A DNA stretch of 64,000 bases from Ceratothoa steindachneri (lineage: Eukaryota > Arthropoda > Malacostraca > Isopoda > Cymothoidae): assembly GCA_963969495.1 (NCBI GenBank), contig OZ018324.1, forward strand, positions 159,000,758 through 159,064,757, given 5' to 3'. Under the pieces are notes generated by a model, which saw only the letters and a program-made list of their open reading frames with translations, did not search any database and was not told the origin of the DNA. This document shows, piece after piece, positions 43,266-55,295 of the stretch; within the stretch, counting starts at the first letter, position 1, and every line of letters begins with the position of its first letter. The position numbers were made by a program, and so were the translations under genes.

Positions 43266-46200
43266 AATGTTTAACGCTCTCTTCCACCCTGTGTTAGGTC
43301 TACACAGACGTGACAAAGTGGGGGATTTAAAAGATGTGCACAGGAGGCTGGGAATGTTAGCACCAGTTACTGTCGGCTTCTGGGATCTGGAGAGCGTGTC
43401 GCTCCTCCATGTTTCAATTGTACCAGGGGCATTACCCCTCCCACAACATCCAATCCATTATGGTTCCTTTGGGGTATTATTAGATTTACTTATCTTGTTT
43501 GCTCCGTTTCGGGTTTTTCTCCTTGGGTGAAGTATTGATTAGGGAGGGCTGAAATCTTGGGCGTTTAACTATCGCATCATGGTATTTGGACTTGTGAGTG
43601 TGTAAGAGAAAACTATTGAATCGAGAAAGGTGTAAAGTCTGGAGTAAGGGAAGAGATGATTGCATAATATATATGTAAGCTCACTCCAGGATAGTAACTG
43701 GTTCTTTAGAGAGAGTGACAGACTCTCAGGCTTGACTTCGCGACAAATTTCGAGTCAAGGAAGAGAAACATATCCTGGATTTCAAATATAGTTTTAATAT
43801 GAAAAATAACTCAGCTAACTGTTAAGTTATGCATGATTAAAGGGCGAATGAGGTCTAAGCTAATCCAATGGAGTTTGATGGAACCAAGAGTAATCAATGA
43901 ATGGACATCGAAAGGATATAATTCTATCTTCCATCAGCATGTGAATTACCATTATTTTTTCTGCCCTGGCCAGAATTCTCTCTCCTTTTTGAATTGCAAT
44001 GAGATGCCCATCGAGTGCACTACCAACGATGTCAAGCACCTTCGGTATACATTCAAAGTGCTGTCTCAGGAGCATGATGGTCACCACCTTTAGTTGCTGG
44101 GATTGGATCTCAATTCTTGGCTACTAATTCTTATTCCAGCTATGAACCTCCCTAAACTTTTTGGTTACCCAATCCCAACAAAGACTGGCACATGAGATAC
44201 AACACTTTAAAAGAAAACACTAAAGGTTTCATCCCAAATCCCCATCTTCACTACAAAAAGTTTGAGGCTTCATATATATATATATATGAATGGGGCCTCT
44301 TTTAAAGTGTTATAAATTTGGGAACGTTTCTTTAGTTAAAAATTAGATCTTTTCCGTGGGTGACAAAGAGCAAATAACAATTAGCCACAAGGCCGAAGAA
44401 TAATCAGGGTCCTTTATTCAAGTTCCCCCTTTAGGTAGTCTGTCATTATTAGAATCAAATCTTCAAGGATATTCAGTATCGGGACAACGTCCATCCAATC
44501 TTAACGCCAATAGATCAGGTCATCTCATTTTAATGGTCCTGCCGATTTCAGGCAGGCAGGGCTCTATAAGGATAAATTTTAATCCTCTTGCAAATCATAG
44601 TCCATCAATATTCATAATTTTTCATTTTTGTGAGTCTAGGGGACAGTTCTCAAGTCTTTTTTGAAATAGAAGCATGTAATTTTCTTCCAAGTTCGGTCAG
44701 GCAATTCTGAGTAAGGTGACCTTTGAACTACTTTAGTCTCGTAAGAAATCTCATGAGAATCTCAGGGTATCCAGGTGTCTCAACACCAAATCATGGAGAT
44801 GTTTTTCTACACATGCTTCTGGAAGTCTAAAAAGGAGGGTCCTTTTAGAGTCACCTGCTTCATGTTGTGAGCTGGACGACTCTTTCCTAAAATGAATCCT
44901 ACACATTACTGAATGTGTGACTACCACCATCGACCACGTGGACCCGTCTACCTTGGACTACTTAAGTTACTGAATATACTCACTTGTCTCACTAACAAAA
45001 TTATAAAAGTAAAAATAAATAGTGGTTTGCCGTCCCTATCAACTCAGAATTTTAGTTATAGGTTCTTACAGTTAACTCTATCACATTCATATAAGCAAAT
45101 GAACCCTATCTTGCCTCTACACCAAGCATCCGTTGGTTTGTTTTGGTTATAGCTATAGGCCTTATCTCATAGCTAACAAATATGTTTTCACTCTTTCATA
45201 TTTCGTTTGCATCCTTGGTCGGCTCCCACTCTTTTAAGCTAGGGAAGAATTAGCTTTAGATGATCCCAGTGTGAGGCAGGTTAAAAAATGAAACACATTT
45301 ACAAGGAGAGGGCTCTCCAGAGCCCTGAGCACCTTAATGGAACTAGAAGTGCTAAATTATAACGCAAAACACCACTAATACGATTTGAGTCTATTCGTGT
45401 ATTAATTTTTACACTTAAGATTTACTATTAAATTATAATAGGAGAGGAAAAACCGCATTAATATTTGCCGTTTTCACAGCGCACAGCAAAAGTACTTCTA
45501 CTTGAAAATTCGTTGGAGCTCGAGAATAAACGTTACAATTTTCTCTCCAGAGGTACTATTGCTCGATCCCTTCACCGTCTAAAGGATAATATAGGTCTCT
45601 ACAGTTTCCTTGTGGGAACCTGATCTAGGTATTATTGGAATAATTGATCCCATGTCGATAAGATATCGAATGCCTATGATGGAATTATTAATAAGCAATC
45701 AGGTGTTCGCATGGAGGGTAATGTGAAACTTTGCCCCTAACGCCCTGTCATGACCTTGTACCAGCAAATTCCGTTGTTTAAGTCGAAAGTACTCCCGTGA
45801 GTTGTGCTCGTTTGTAGGATCTTCCTCTAGAGGAGGACCTTGTCTGTTTCAAATTTTCCGGCCTCGTTGAGAGTGTAGATTCATTTACAGCGAAGCAGGC
45901 TACTGATGTCTCTAATTCGAGGGAGTTCTTCCCGATTGGGACGACCTGCCGGTGGCCCACTGGTCAATGATGATTGTCAGGTGATACGATCTTAAGCGCC
46001 AATGGATGTGAGATGGCAGCAGTCGCGCAAAGTATTCCCTGAGGTAGACCTAACTAATGTTCGCTCTAGAGCGTATCCCGTAATCACTTGAGGTGGGAGA
46101 AATGCGTACTTTTGAAGAGCATCTCCATTTTCTAAGCAATAGTAGGAGCCTAGCGACCGAGAATTGCGGCCTTGAGGGAGTCATTGTCAATCTCATGTTA

Positions 46201-46929
46201 GGGAAGCGCATGAACCATCAATTTTTGTTTGTTGGGATCGCTCTTGATTCTCTCCCCAAGCAAAAAGGGAGCTTTATTTCGGCAAAGCAAGACGCGGGGA
46301 GTTTGTTTGGAACTCTAGAAGTGAAATGTTATATACGGGTTAGCTTACCACGGACTTGAGGCTGTCTGTTTGTAAGCCATCATTCTTCTGCTGCTTGTGC
46401 TGGGCTGGTCTTCTGCTCCCAACCTTAATTGCTGCTGCGGGGAGTTGCAAAGTTGTTGCCCCGAAAGTTCACTCCGCGGTTAACAAGTTTGTAATTTCAC
46501 TCCAAGGGAGTAACAGACTTTTAGAGAGGGTGTTGTGCAGTCAGACCTGACTTTGACGACCAATTTTGTGCCAAAGAATTAAAACACCTCATAGGTAAGA
46601 TTTAAAATGGATTTAATAGGAAAAAAATATTCTTAAAAAAGTAACCACATTTATAGCATAGACGGCGGTTAACTGATAAGATGAACAAGACAGGGAGGAT
46701 GGAAGCGAGAATAATCAAAGCACCCGAATGAATGCATATCGAGCAATGGTCGTAATTTTTATTCCTAATAACTTTAGCAATGATAGTAATGATAATTTCA
46801 ATATAAGATCGGCTGACAGTGTTTTGAATATTGGGAAAAATAAGAACAGTTGATAGTAGGGTATTTCTTATTCGACCATTGGAAATCGGGCTGTCATCTT
46901 TTTGTGACATGCCTAATAAACTGAAACTC
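43266..46929. other. unresolved, probably decayed retroelement DNA
   Basis: No reverse transcriptase, integrase or gag motif is readable. CACTCCAGGATAGTAACTGG with a GACTTCGCGACAAATTT-like tail (43,683-43,760) resembles CACTCCAAGGGAGTAACAGA with GACTTTGACGACCAATTT (46,499-46,567) in direct orientation; these could be LTR ends about 2.8 kb apart. A minus-strand frame at 45,778-45,960 (MGHRQVVPIGKNSLELETSV) and a plus-strand one at 46,093-46,359 are unidentified. Confidence 0.3.
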
Positions 46930-47130
46930 TTCCCATGACGGGCATATCCACGCCCCCCTCCGGGTTTCCGTCAAAACTGGTTCATATCAAAGTCTGATAC
47001 CTTCTGTAAACGAGGAGTCATGACATCGCAGGCTTTGGATTCCTATGGTATTTTCTCGAGCAGGCGTTAATTAATTAGTCGATCTCGGTATCTTCCTTTA
47101 TAGGGGACTGTCTTTTGGTACAAAGGAAAC
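46930..47130 (+). repeat. dispersed repeat pair E, copy 2
   Basis: Contains CCTTCTGTAAACGAGGAGTC, TATGGTATTTTCTCGAGCAG and TTAATTAGT, aligning with 43,050-43,265. Confidence 0.5.
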
Positions 47131-47221
47131 ATACAAAGGATACGAAGATATTCGCCGTAAAGTGAAGAATGTTTACAATTGAGCGACATTTCTTTTCCAA
47201 GAGAGGTTTGCGAGATATATA

Positions 47222-47885
47222 TGTATCGAACCTCGAATGCTCTCTTGCACTTTTTACTGGCCTTTTTTGTTCCAGTCTCACACAAAGTAAGCACAATAAA
47301 AGAAAAAATCTTCTTCTTCCTTCTAGTAGAAGATTTGCTGCCTCCAAAAGGCACAGACGCTTTATATTTCCGGAAATACTATTTTACCCAAACAAACATG
47401 CAATCTATTTCTCAGTAGCGTAGAAACTACTGCTCTCTCCCAAGCATGCACTTCCTATGTCATTTTCACGCCTACAGTCAAATTTACTTTCTAATTGGGT
47501 CAACTGAGATTAACTCGGATTGACTCAGCACATGGTTTCGATTGCTCATGGAATTTAAATCAATTCAGATGAGTTTTACAATTATCATTTATCATTTGAT
47601 CTAACGTTAATAATCTATTACAATTGCTTTCTTTCAGTCCATTTCCAAGGTATTGGACTGGTCCTAATGATCTAAACCCAAATCCGTGTGTTCAATCTTT
47701 TTCTAAAATCTATTGCTGACTTACCAAATCCCCAATAACTATTATTAACTGATACAATTGAGACTTGTTAAATTCTTTATTTTTCTTGATAAAAGAGTTT
47801 TGGCAAGAATACATATTATTCAACCTGCGTTCAAAAATAGGTATAGAATTGCCCACCGGTATGATGTAGACTGTATTATGTAACG
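47222..47885 (+). repeat. 5' LTR of the gypsy element
   Basis: Aligns with 52,209-52,890; shared blocks include TTTCTAATTGG-TC-ACTG, CTCAAATCCGTGTGTTCA-type and TTCAACCTG-GTTCAA. It begins TG; the end is set where similarity fades after a shared TAACGAAA. Confidence 0.6.
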
Positions 47886-48324
47886 AAAAAAAAACCCAAC
47901 CTTGTAATTACTCTCTGAAAAATACTAACACATCACTAGATGTGGAAACCCATTCTGCATAAATAGTATCCACGGAGTGACACGCAATGATACGCAGGAA
48001 TTTTTGCAAGCACTGGTAACTTGTCGTAATTGCATGCTACAATATGGAAAAAAGGCAACTCAACGACCACGGTAAGTACCAAATGTCTGTGCAATCTTAC
48101 TATCTGAATTTCAAACTACATCGCCAATCGCATGGTTTGCTCAGGTGGAATTGCTTTTCTCCCTCGAGAAAGAAATAGCAAGAAAACTAAAATCATTGTG
48201 ATTTGATGAGATTTCATCTCTTCTAAAAGACCGTACCAATATACATACCCCACTCTTCGAGCCGCTATTTTGGAGAAATTCTCTCCAACAACAACATAAA
48301 AGATAGAACTTCTGGCTTCTTCTA

Positions 48325-51300
48325 ATGAGTTATTTCCCCTCTCCCCTAGAGGATCTTTTAATTTTAAGAAATTTAAAAGATACCCTTGGAGATCATGCTA
48401 GCTTGGACTTTGTACGGCAAACATTTGCTCAGCGCCATTCCCCCTTCTCGCAACTGATTCAAAAAGCGCTGGAATTTCAAGTCCCCCCTTCCCCACCAAT
48501 GGGACTTGCTACCGCCGTCGCTAAAGTACTCAATCGAAGCTCACAAAGGAGTGTGACTTCTGTCACCAAAGGGTCTTTATAAAAACTTATTGAACAAATG
48601 GAAGCGTCTTTGGTTTCCATTAAAGAATAGATTGGGGCCCTCTCAAAAAGGATAGCGAGGCTTAAAAAATCAAGAGTTCACTCAAGTGGACGATCCACAT
48701 CCGGGTCGTGTAACTCTCTCGCCCTCAAAAATGGTGTCTACTAGTATCACCGTCAATTTGGCGACCAAACACATCTGCTTGCCCGACTGTAAGGAAAAAG
48801 ACAACTAGGTAAACTTCATAGGAAGGCATTAATGAAGGACGTGATGAAGGTGATGAGATACAAAATTTGCCAGAGGCATCAGCTCTGCAACTTACGATGA
48901 CCTGTGGCAAAAAGGAGTCATGCATTCCACAGTAAGCAGCAACATGGTCTCCAATACGAACATTAGTTGAATGGATACTCTCTTTTCAATTGAGGCAAAA
49001 TGTTTCGTGGAAGTTTTCAATTTTGATATTAAGTGTGCGATTATAGGTGTTAATTTCCTACCCCATTATAATCTACTGGTGGATCTAAAAAATCACAGTT
49101 AATGGACGACATCACTAATCTATTAATAAGGGCTATCAATAAAAATGCAACTTCTCCTTTTCTCTCTTTTTCATATCTAGTAAGTGCCTAGCAAGCCATT
49201 TAAGGACCAAAATTAATGCATTATTGAAAAAAGAACTGCTACTGTGTCTCAATTTTACTTCCATCAGCGATTTTAATAGGAGGTCCCGTTGTCAGCAAGC
49301 TTCAAAGTTTATTCCTTAAATTAATCAAGTTCGTTAGGAATACGATTCAAACTCTGCTGTTAGAGAATGAAATACACCCAAGCAGATTTCCTCGCGTTTC
49401 CTATGCAACTAGTGCAAAATAGGACAATGGATATCCTATTACCTGTGAATTTCGACGTCTGAATCCTCTCACAATTAAAGACAAATATCCGCTCCCTTCT
49501 CCAACAGATTTGACTGCAAATTTGCAAATATTTTTGAAGATCAATCTAGGTTATGATTCATTTTTTTCCTATTCTCATAGAGCCATCATCGATAGAGAAG
49601 ACAATTCTGATCACATTACAAGAATCTTTTCTGAATGGATAGTTACCACAATGTATGTGCAACAGTTCACAAAAATTTAGGGCTACTTTAATTATATCTT
49701 AGGTGACCTAAATTTTGTTTATATCGATGACCTTCTCACTGCTCGCGAAAATAGTTGGAGCAACTATTTTTCAACGTTGAAACTGCACGAGTTTTAAGTC
49801 AACATTGCACATTGCATCTTTTCGGTATACTTCATTCATTTCTTATGGTATAGAGTGGACTCGTCGGACATATTCCGAAGGGATAATAAAATAGTTGCAA
49901 TCAATGATCACATAAGACCTAAGAGTTTGAAGAGCTATAAAGATTATTAAGGTTAGTGAATTGCGTGCTCCCAAAACTCTCTCACAGAGCTATTAAAAAT
50001 TGCACCCAAGCGTCGCTCCAATTCTCATTTGCAATGAGGCAACTATTTAGAATCTGCCTACATTTGAACCAAAAAGGAGGTAGTCAAAGCCACTCTTCTC
50101 TTGCTTCCAAGAAGAGATTATTTCTCCTTTTGATCACAGATGCATCAGATAAAGGAGATATTGCAGTCTTGCAACAATATTTCAATGAGGAATGTGAGAA
50201 AAGGCTATTTCACTCAAGCTTTTAATATTCCAGAATTACAGTATTACCTGTTCTGCAAAGAACTTATTTGCATAACTCTTACAATAAAGCACTCTATGTA
50301 CATGCTAAAAGGCACCAATTTACTTGTTTTGACGATTGCAAGGCAATACTCGGAGCTGCTCGTTAATAATCAACAAGTCACTCACCTGGTAAGCTCGCAT
50401 ATTCTAATATGCAAGCTGACCAGGAAGAGGGCCTTGTTGATTATAAGCCAATAGACGAATGATATTCGTCATATTCCCCGAAAAGACACTCTCTTCCCGG
50501 GCACAAATCAACATTCTCAACATACAGTAGCACAACATACTACCATATTTATCACAAAATGGCGACCTAATCCATTCATGTCAGTCTTTTGAATCCACAA
50601 TTATTTCAATTTTCTTTCATAAATTACGAAACTTTAGCTGAAGCTCAACTCTTCGATCCGGAATTAATGTTCTTACAAGAGGATCCTTCTACCTAATTTC
50701 ATTTTCAGATGATTGCTTTACGTTCTTCAAATCATTCCATTATCTGTGATGTTTCTAAAGATTTTGTCCATCCTTATCTCAGGACTAATTTTTGCAAACA
50801 TATTTTTCGACTATTATCATAATATTGGTCATTCAGGTATTCTCCACACTTTCCAATCAATTTCAGAGAGATTTGTATGGCAAGGCATGAAAAATTATGT
50901 GAGAGTGTTATAAATTGCCTACTTATCACATGGGATAGATAAAGGAGAGCTGTAGTCCATTTGATCAATGGAGAGCACTGATTAATCATTCGTTGAATTG
51001 CCTCTCATTTGTCGCTACATTGAATGGGTAGAAATATACTAACTTAAGGAAATTATAACTTAGGCTGTAGTTGAAGCTTTCATTTTTTACGACGTCTTAC
51101 CCTTTGGCGCACAGGTCCAAATAATTTCTGATAATGGTTTCCAATTCCACTCAGAATTATTCCAGGAATTGCTAGAAACTCACAGACACAGAACATATTT
51201 TCACTTCTCCTGGTAATCCATACGGGAATGACTCCATGGAATCACGTCCCTGGTCTATAAATTTATCCTCTTTGGTGGGAGGATATCTTGCTAATTGGTT

Positions 51301-51793
51301 ACGGAACCTTTCAGTTGCCTTGCTTGCAATATGTAATTCAACGAAGGATGAATCATGGCTTTCCCTTGCTCACATGGATTACGGCACTCTTTTACGTATC
51401 CCAAGTGATCTGTTTGTCACAATATACAGCAACCCTTTTGAAATACAAATCGATACAAAATCACCAGGAAGAAAATAAACTGTTTCGCACTCTTCACCTA
51501 TATACCATATTCTTCATAAGAGACTCATTCCAACAACCTGAATAATTGCACACATGTCTTCTTAAAATACATGCAAGTAAGCCTCATTCTTTCAACTCCT
51601 CATTTAGACCCGTATAAAGTCCTACAAAGGCGCAACCATTTCTTTAAACTTCAAGAAATTAGAAGAATGATTTATGGACATCTTTGCAATTTGAATTCGG
51701 CATACAAGGAAATACAAGAACATTCCAACACATACAACACTCACGTTGAATCCAACACACAAATTCATCATTCACAACCTAAAAAGGTGTAAA
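48325..51793 (+). pseudogene. gypsy gag-pol remnants (PR, RT, RNase H, IN)
   Basis: Gag-like frame MSYFPSPLEDLLILRNLKDT at 48,325-48,582. Protease end GVNFLPHYNLLVDLKN near 49,045-49,100. RT: KYPLPSPTDLTANLQ near 49,484 and the palm box YIDD at about 49,720, then FGILHSFLMV and PKG/LQRLLRLVN-like remnants to about 49,980. RNase H: LLITDASDKGDIAVLQQYFN near 50,125-50,185 (TDASD). Integrase: DYYHNIGHSGILHTFQSISE with RFVWQGMKNYV near 50,808-50,900 (HH half of the zinc finger). The C-terminal part has HLDPYKVLQRRNHFFKL near 51,601-51,653. Dozens of stops and frameshifts make it non-functional. Confidence 0.8.
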
Positions 51794-52208
51794 GACGGAA
51801 TTTGAGAGCGGATATAACCAAATAGATTCCAAAAATAGTATGTTGAAATCTTTATTATAATTGGTATGATTTTTCAATGTAACATTTATTTCATAGCGCC
51901 GTTCACCAATAATGGTGAGCTTTACCTTTTACGATTAAAACATAATCTATGAGGTAAAATCTAAGTGTAATGAATCTACTACAATCAACCTTATTTATTA
52001 CAACTAAATTATCACTTAAATATGACTCACTATTCTATTTAAGTGCCAGAACATTCATTTTATCATTGTATCAAGGATCCATAGGCACAGCTGGTTATTA
52101 CTTCAGAGTCTTTGCTTATGAATTATGAATGTTCACTCTTGATTAAGCTTCCTATTTTCTCTCATTCTCTCCTCGGGCCTTTCCATTGAATCGGAAGGTA
52201 GGGTGTTC

Positions 52209-52890
52209 TGTAGCGACGCTCGAATGGCCTCTGCTACCTGGCATTTGCTTTCTTTGTTCAAGTCTCCCACAAAACGACCTTTCCGGTGAGAAGACTAAAA
52301 CAAATTCATCAAATCATATACGAGTACATACACACCTTTTGGAAGACAATTTATCTGTTAGGACAGAAAAATTACAATAAAAAAAAATTTATTTTTCTTT
52401 CTAATAGCTGACTCTTTTACCTCCACAAGACCCCCCACACTTAACTTTTCGGAAAAACTGTTTTACACACAGAGCATGTACTCTTCTACTTCGAAAGCGG
52501 GAGAGTACAAATGTCAGATCTTCACCAATCTAAATTTTCTTTTCTAATTGGATCGACTGCTATTATTTCTGAATGATTCCATCCACGGGAACAATTTCTT
52601 CATGACGTATACATGAGTTCAGACGAGTTTTACACATATTTCATCTAAGACATGGACTGGTCCGTCAAATAGTCTTAACTCAAATCCGTGTGTTCATTCT
52701 TATTCTAAAATATATTGCTGAAGGACCAGCTTTTCTATAATAATTTTAAAGTGATACAGATAAGAACTGCTAAATAGTCAATTTTCATAGAAAATAGATT
52801 GTTGTAAGAATACATCTTATTTAACCTGTGTTCAAGAGTGAATTCACAATTGCCAGTCAAATGCTGAAGAAGAAACTTTCCGATTACATA
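52209..52890 (+). repeat. 3' LTR of the gypsy element
   Basis: See 5' LTR; begins TGTAGCGACGCTCGAATGG and ends near CCGATTACATAACG. Confidence 0.6.
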
Positions 52891-52919
52891 ACGAAAGTAA
52901 TCTGATTCTCAAGTTAAGG

Positions 52920-53108
52920 ATGAAATCAAGAACAAGAAAGCCAATAAATCTCACTTACTTTACGATGTTTTTGGTAATATCCCTATCTTCTGGTTCCATG
53001 TATTGCAAAGATATATTGAAATTAAAAGTAGTGACGAGCAATGATTATAAAAATGCAAAGTTTATCTCGAAGACAAAGAAATATGAGAAATTGGTATTAA
53101 CAAATTAA
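52920..53108 (+). other. small open frame of unknown status
   Basis: A 62-residue frame with MFLVISLSSGSMYCKDILKL after a polar start could mimic a signal peptide. It abuts a decayed LTR, has no homologue I recognise and no splice signals; probably chance. Confidence 0.12.
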
Positions 53109-54248
53109 GGTGTGGGCATACATTGTATAAATAAGTTTAGTTATTTGTTTTCTGGTAAAATAATTATTACTAAACCACAAAATAGTACGACTAATCTTCT
53201 GCGAAGGAGAATACCGGAAAACTAAAGAGTTAGTATTGCATATTGCGACATGATATCTATTCGTTGTTGACTTTTAGAATTATGTGACTAAGACAGGAAA
53301 GGCCGAAGAATCACATTTAAGAGCAGGGTTTAATTGTTTTATTAAATGGGATTCAAGTATTCAAAGGAGATAGAATCTTTGTAATCGCCAAAAATTCCAG
53401 ATATTCGGTTGGAAATGCTTATTTTACATTATACTAAATAAACTATGATGACCAGAGCCAGTGCGCGGACTTATGCCCAAGTGGAAACAGACTCGCGTCT
53501 TTAAAGAAGGGACGGTGCTTCCGATGTAGGTCCGTTAGTGGCCCCTGGGGCAAGTGAATTTATACACAAACCAAGCAGTTCGTCTCAGAGGTGAGGCTAT
53601 TCTTACAACGAAAAAAATTGTCCAAGTGAAAATTATTACTGAATACTATTTTAAAGGTAAATTCGTGCAAAGTATATTTTTCGGAGGTTATGAAGCTTGT
53701 GGTGTAAGTGAGAGAGAAACAGGCCAATGCCTGGGAGGAAGCAATAACGAAGATCCTTGAGAGTTTGGGGATAAAATTTAAAGTCTACCTCTCCTAATTG
53801 TCACTGTTCACAAGGGTCTCCGTTATTGTTTCCTGCCAGAAACTGGCTCCCTTAACGTATATTTGTTTTTCCACTAATTTTCGTTGTGGTAAATTGTGAA
53901 AAAAACAACTTATGTTGTTTTTAAATTTTAAGGCAGGACCTTAGTGTAAATTGTGCTATCATCTCTATAGATCCACAGTTTATTGAGTTAAGATAAACTA
54001 CACAATGCAAACAAACTCTTGTGTGTGGTAGAAGGGGTGGACTCGATGTAATCTAAATCATTCTTAAATCGAGGCACAAGTAGTTTCCTTATTTGGTATC
54101 TTATGGTTGGTACCTTACCATATTTATACAAAACCTAACTTGTCCATTTTCTTTCAGGAATTCGCTTCCCAAAGATTAAAAAAGAGAAAAGAAATCTCCT
54201 GACCTAACATATGATTGGAATTGTTAGGCAGATCTGTAATAATATATA
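53109..54248. other. unassigned
   Basis: AT-rich; a plus-strand frame at 53,554-53,760 (MNLYTNQAVRLRGEAILTTK) has no family support. Confidence 0.4.
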
Positions 54249-55221
54249 CAGGGTGTTTCAAAATTATATGTTTAAAATGGGTGTATGAGTAGAACTGGTC
54301 AAAATAAGCAATCTTTCTTCTATTAATAGGTGTCAGCAAATGCATCGTTAAGGAGATATTAATTTTTCTAATTGGTTCTTAGGCAAAAATCAAGATTTTA
54401 GCAAAGAAGTCTTGCTTTCAAACGAGGCATTTTTCAGCCGTCAGGGTGTTTTTATCAGACGAATAATCATGAGTGGCATCATATTAACCCACGAATTGTG
54501 TGGGAGCGTGGATATCAACAAAGATGTGGAGTTAATATTTGGGCTGGAATTCTAGGTGACAAATTAATTGGTCCACACATGTTACCCTCTCCACTCACAA
54601 GAAATGCCTATGGTATTTTTTTATCAGAGGTTCTACCTGAACTTCTGCAAGATGAGCCACTGGTAGCAAGAATAGAAATGTGGTTTCAGCATGATGGAGC
54701 GCCAGCTCATTGCCATCAAAATGTAATAGCCTATTTAAATAATCAATTTCTCAATCGGTGGATAGGAAGAAATAGTCTGGTTCATTTGCCTGCAAGAAGT
54801 CCTGATATGAACCCTCTTTGAATTCTTTCTTTGGGGACACATGAAGAACCTCGTTTATGAAACTCCTGTGGATTCAGAAAAAGATTCAATTGAAGGAGTA
54901 GTTGCGGCTGCTGGTCAAATTTCAGAAACCCCAGAAGTATTTTGATAGTGTTCATGAGAATTTATGGAGGAGTTACAGCTTTGTATTAACGTTAGAGGTT
55001 CTCACTTTGAACAGTTTATGAATAATTGAAGTAAAAATTATAAATAGTTATCAAGAAATAAACTTTTACCTAGCTTTTTTTATATTTGGCCCACTTTTCA
55101 TATATTTAAACTTTAACTATCTCCTTAAAGATACATTTGCGGAAACATGTTCATAGAAAGAAAAATGCTTATTTTGCCCAGTTCTATCTGTATGCCAATT
55201 TTGAACATATAATTTTGAAAC

Positions 55222-55227
<6 letters not shown>
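54249..55227 (+). mobile_element. Tc1/mariner element, 979 bp, clear TIRs and TA target sites
   Basis: Left end CAGGGTGTTTCAAAATTATA with TGTTTAAAAT; right end, reversed, TAGGGTGTTTCAAAATTATA with TGTTCAAAAT. The inverted repeats are about 32 bp with two mismatches and are flanked by TA on both sides. It contains an N-terminally shortened transposase, so it is an internally deleted, dead copy. Confidence 0.9.
54395..55020 (+). pseudogene. Tc1/mariner transposase, catalytic core only
   Basis: VLLSNEAFFSRQGVF near 54,410 corresponds to the first catalytic block, with Asn replacing Asp. A frameshift follows, then the frame from 54,498: MWERGYQQRCGVNIWAGILG, LIGPHMLP, WFQHDGAPAHCHQNVI (second Asp), RWIGRNSLVHLPARSPDMNP, and a stop where the third acidic residue should be, because a T was inserted before EFFLWG. 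HMKNLVYETPVDSEKD and a tail continue in another frame to about 55,020. The spacing of 41 residues between the second and third acidic positions suggests the DD41D-like branch. The N-terminal DNA-binding part is absent. Confidence 0.8.

Positions 55228-55290
<63 letters not shown>
55228..55290. repeat. (TA)n microsatellite between two transposons
   Basis: About 30 TA units; both flanking elements end in it, consistent with repeated TA-targeted insertion. Confidence 0.95.

Positions 55291-55295
<5 letters not shown>

Larger units (their letters stand above)
47222..52890 (+). mobile_element. Ty3/gypsy LTR retrotransposon, canonical order (decayed)
   Basis: Direct repeats of about 660-680 bp (47,222-47,885 and 52,209-52,890) flank plus-strand gag-like, protease, RT, RNase H and integrase remnants in the usual gypsy order. 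The LTRs start TGTATCGA and TGTAGCGA and share AATCCGTGTGTTCA, AAATCTATTGCTGA-like and AAGAATACATMTTAT-type blocks. They differ by many substitutions and indels, so the element is old. The right ends of the LTRs are approximate. Confidence 0.75.

Noticed and set aside
52920..53108. Small secreted peptide gene
   Set aside because: Single short frame beside a decayed LTR, no splice or family support.
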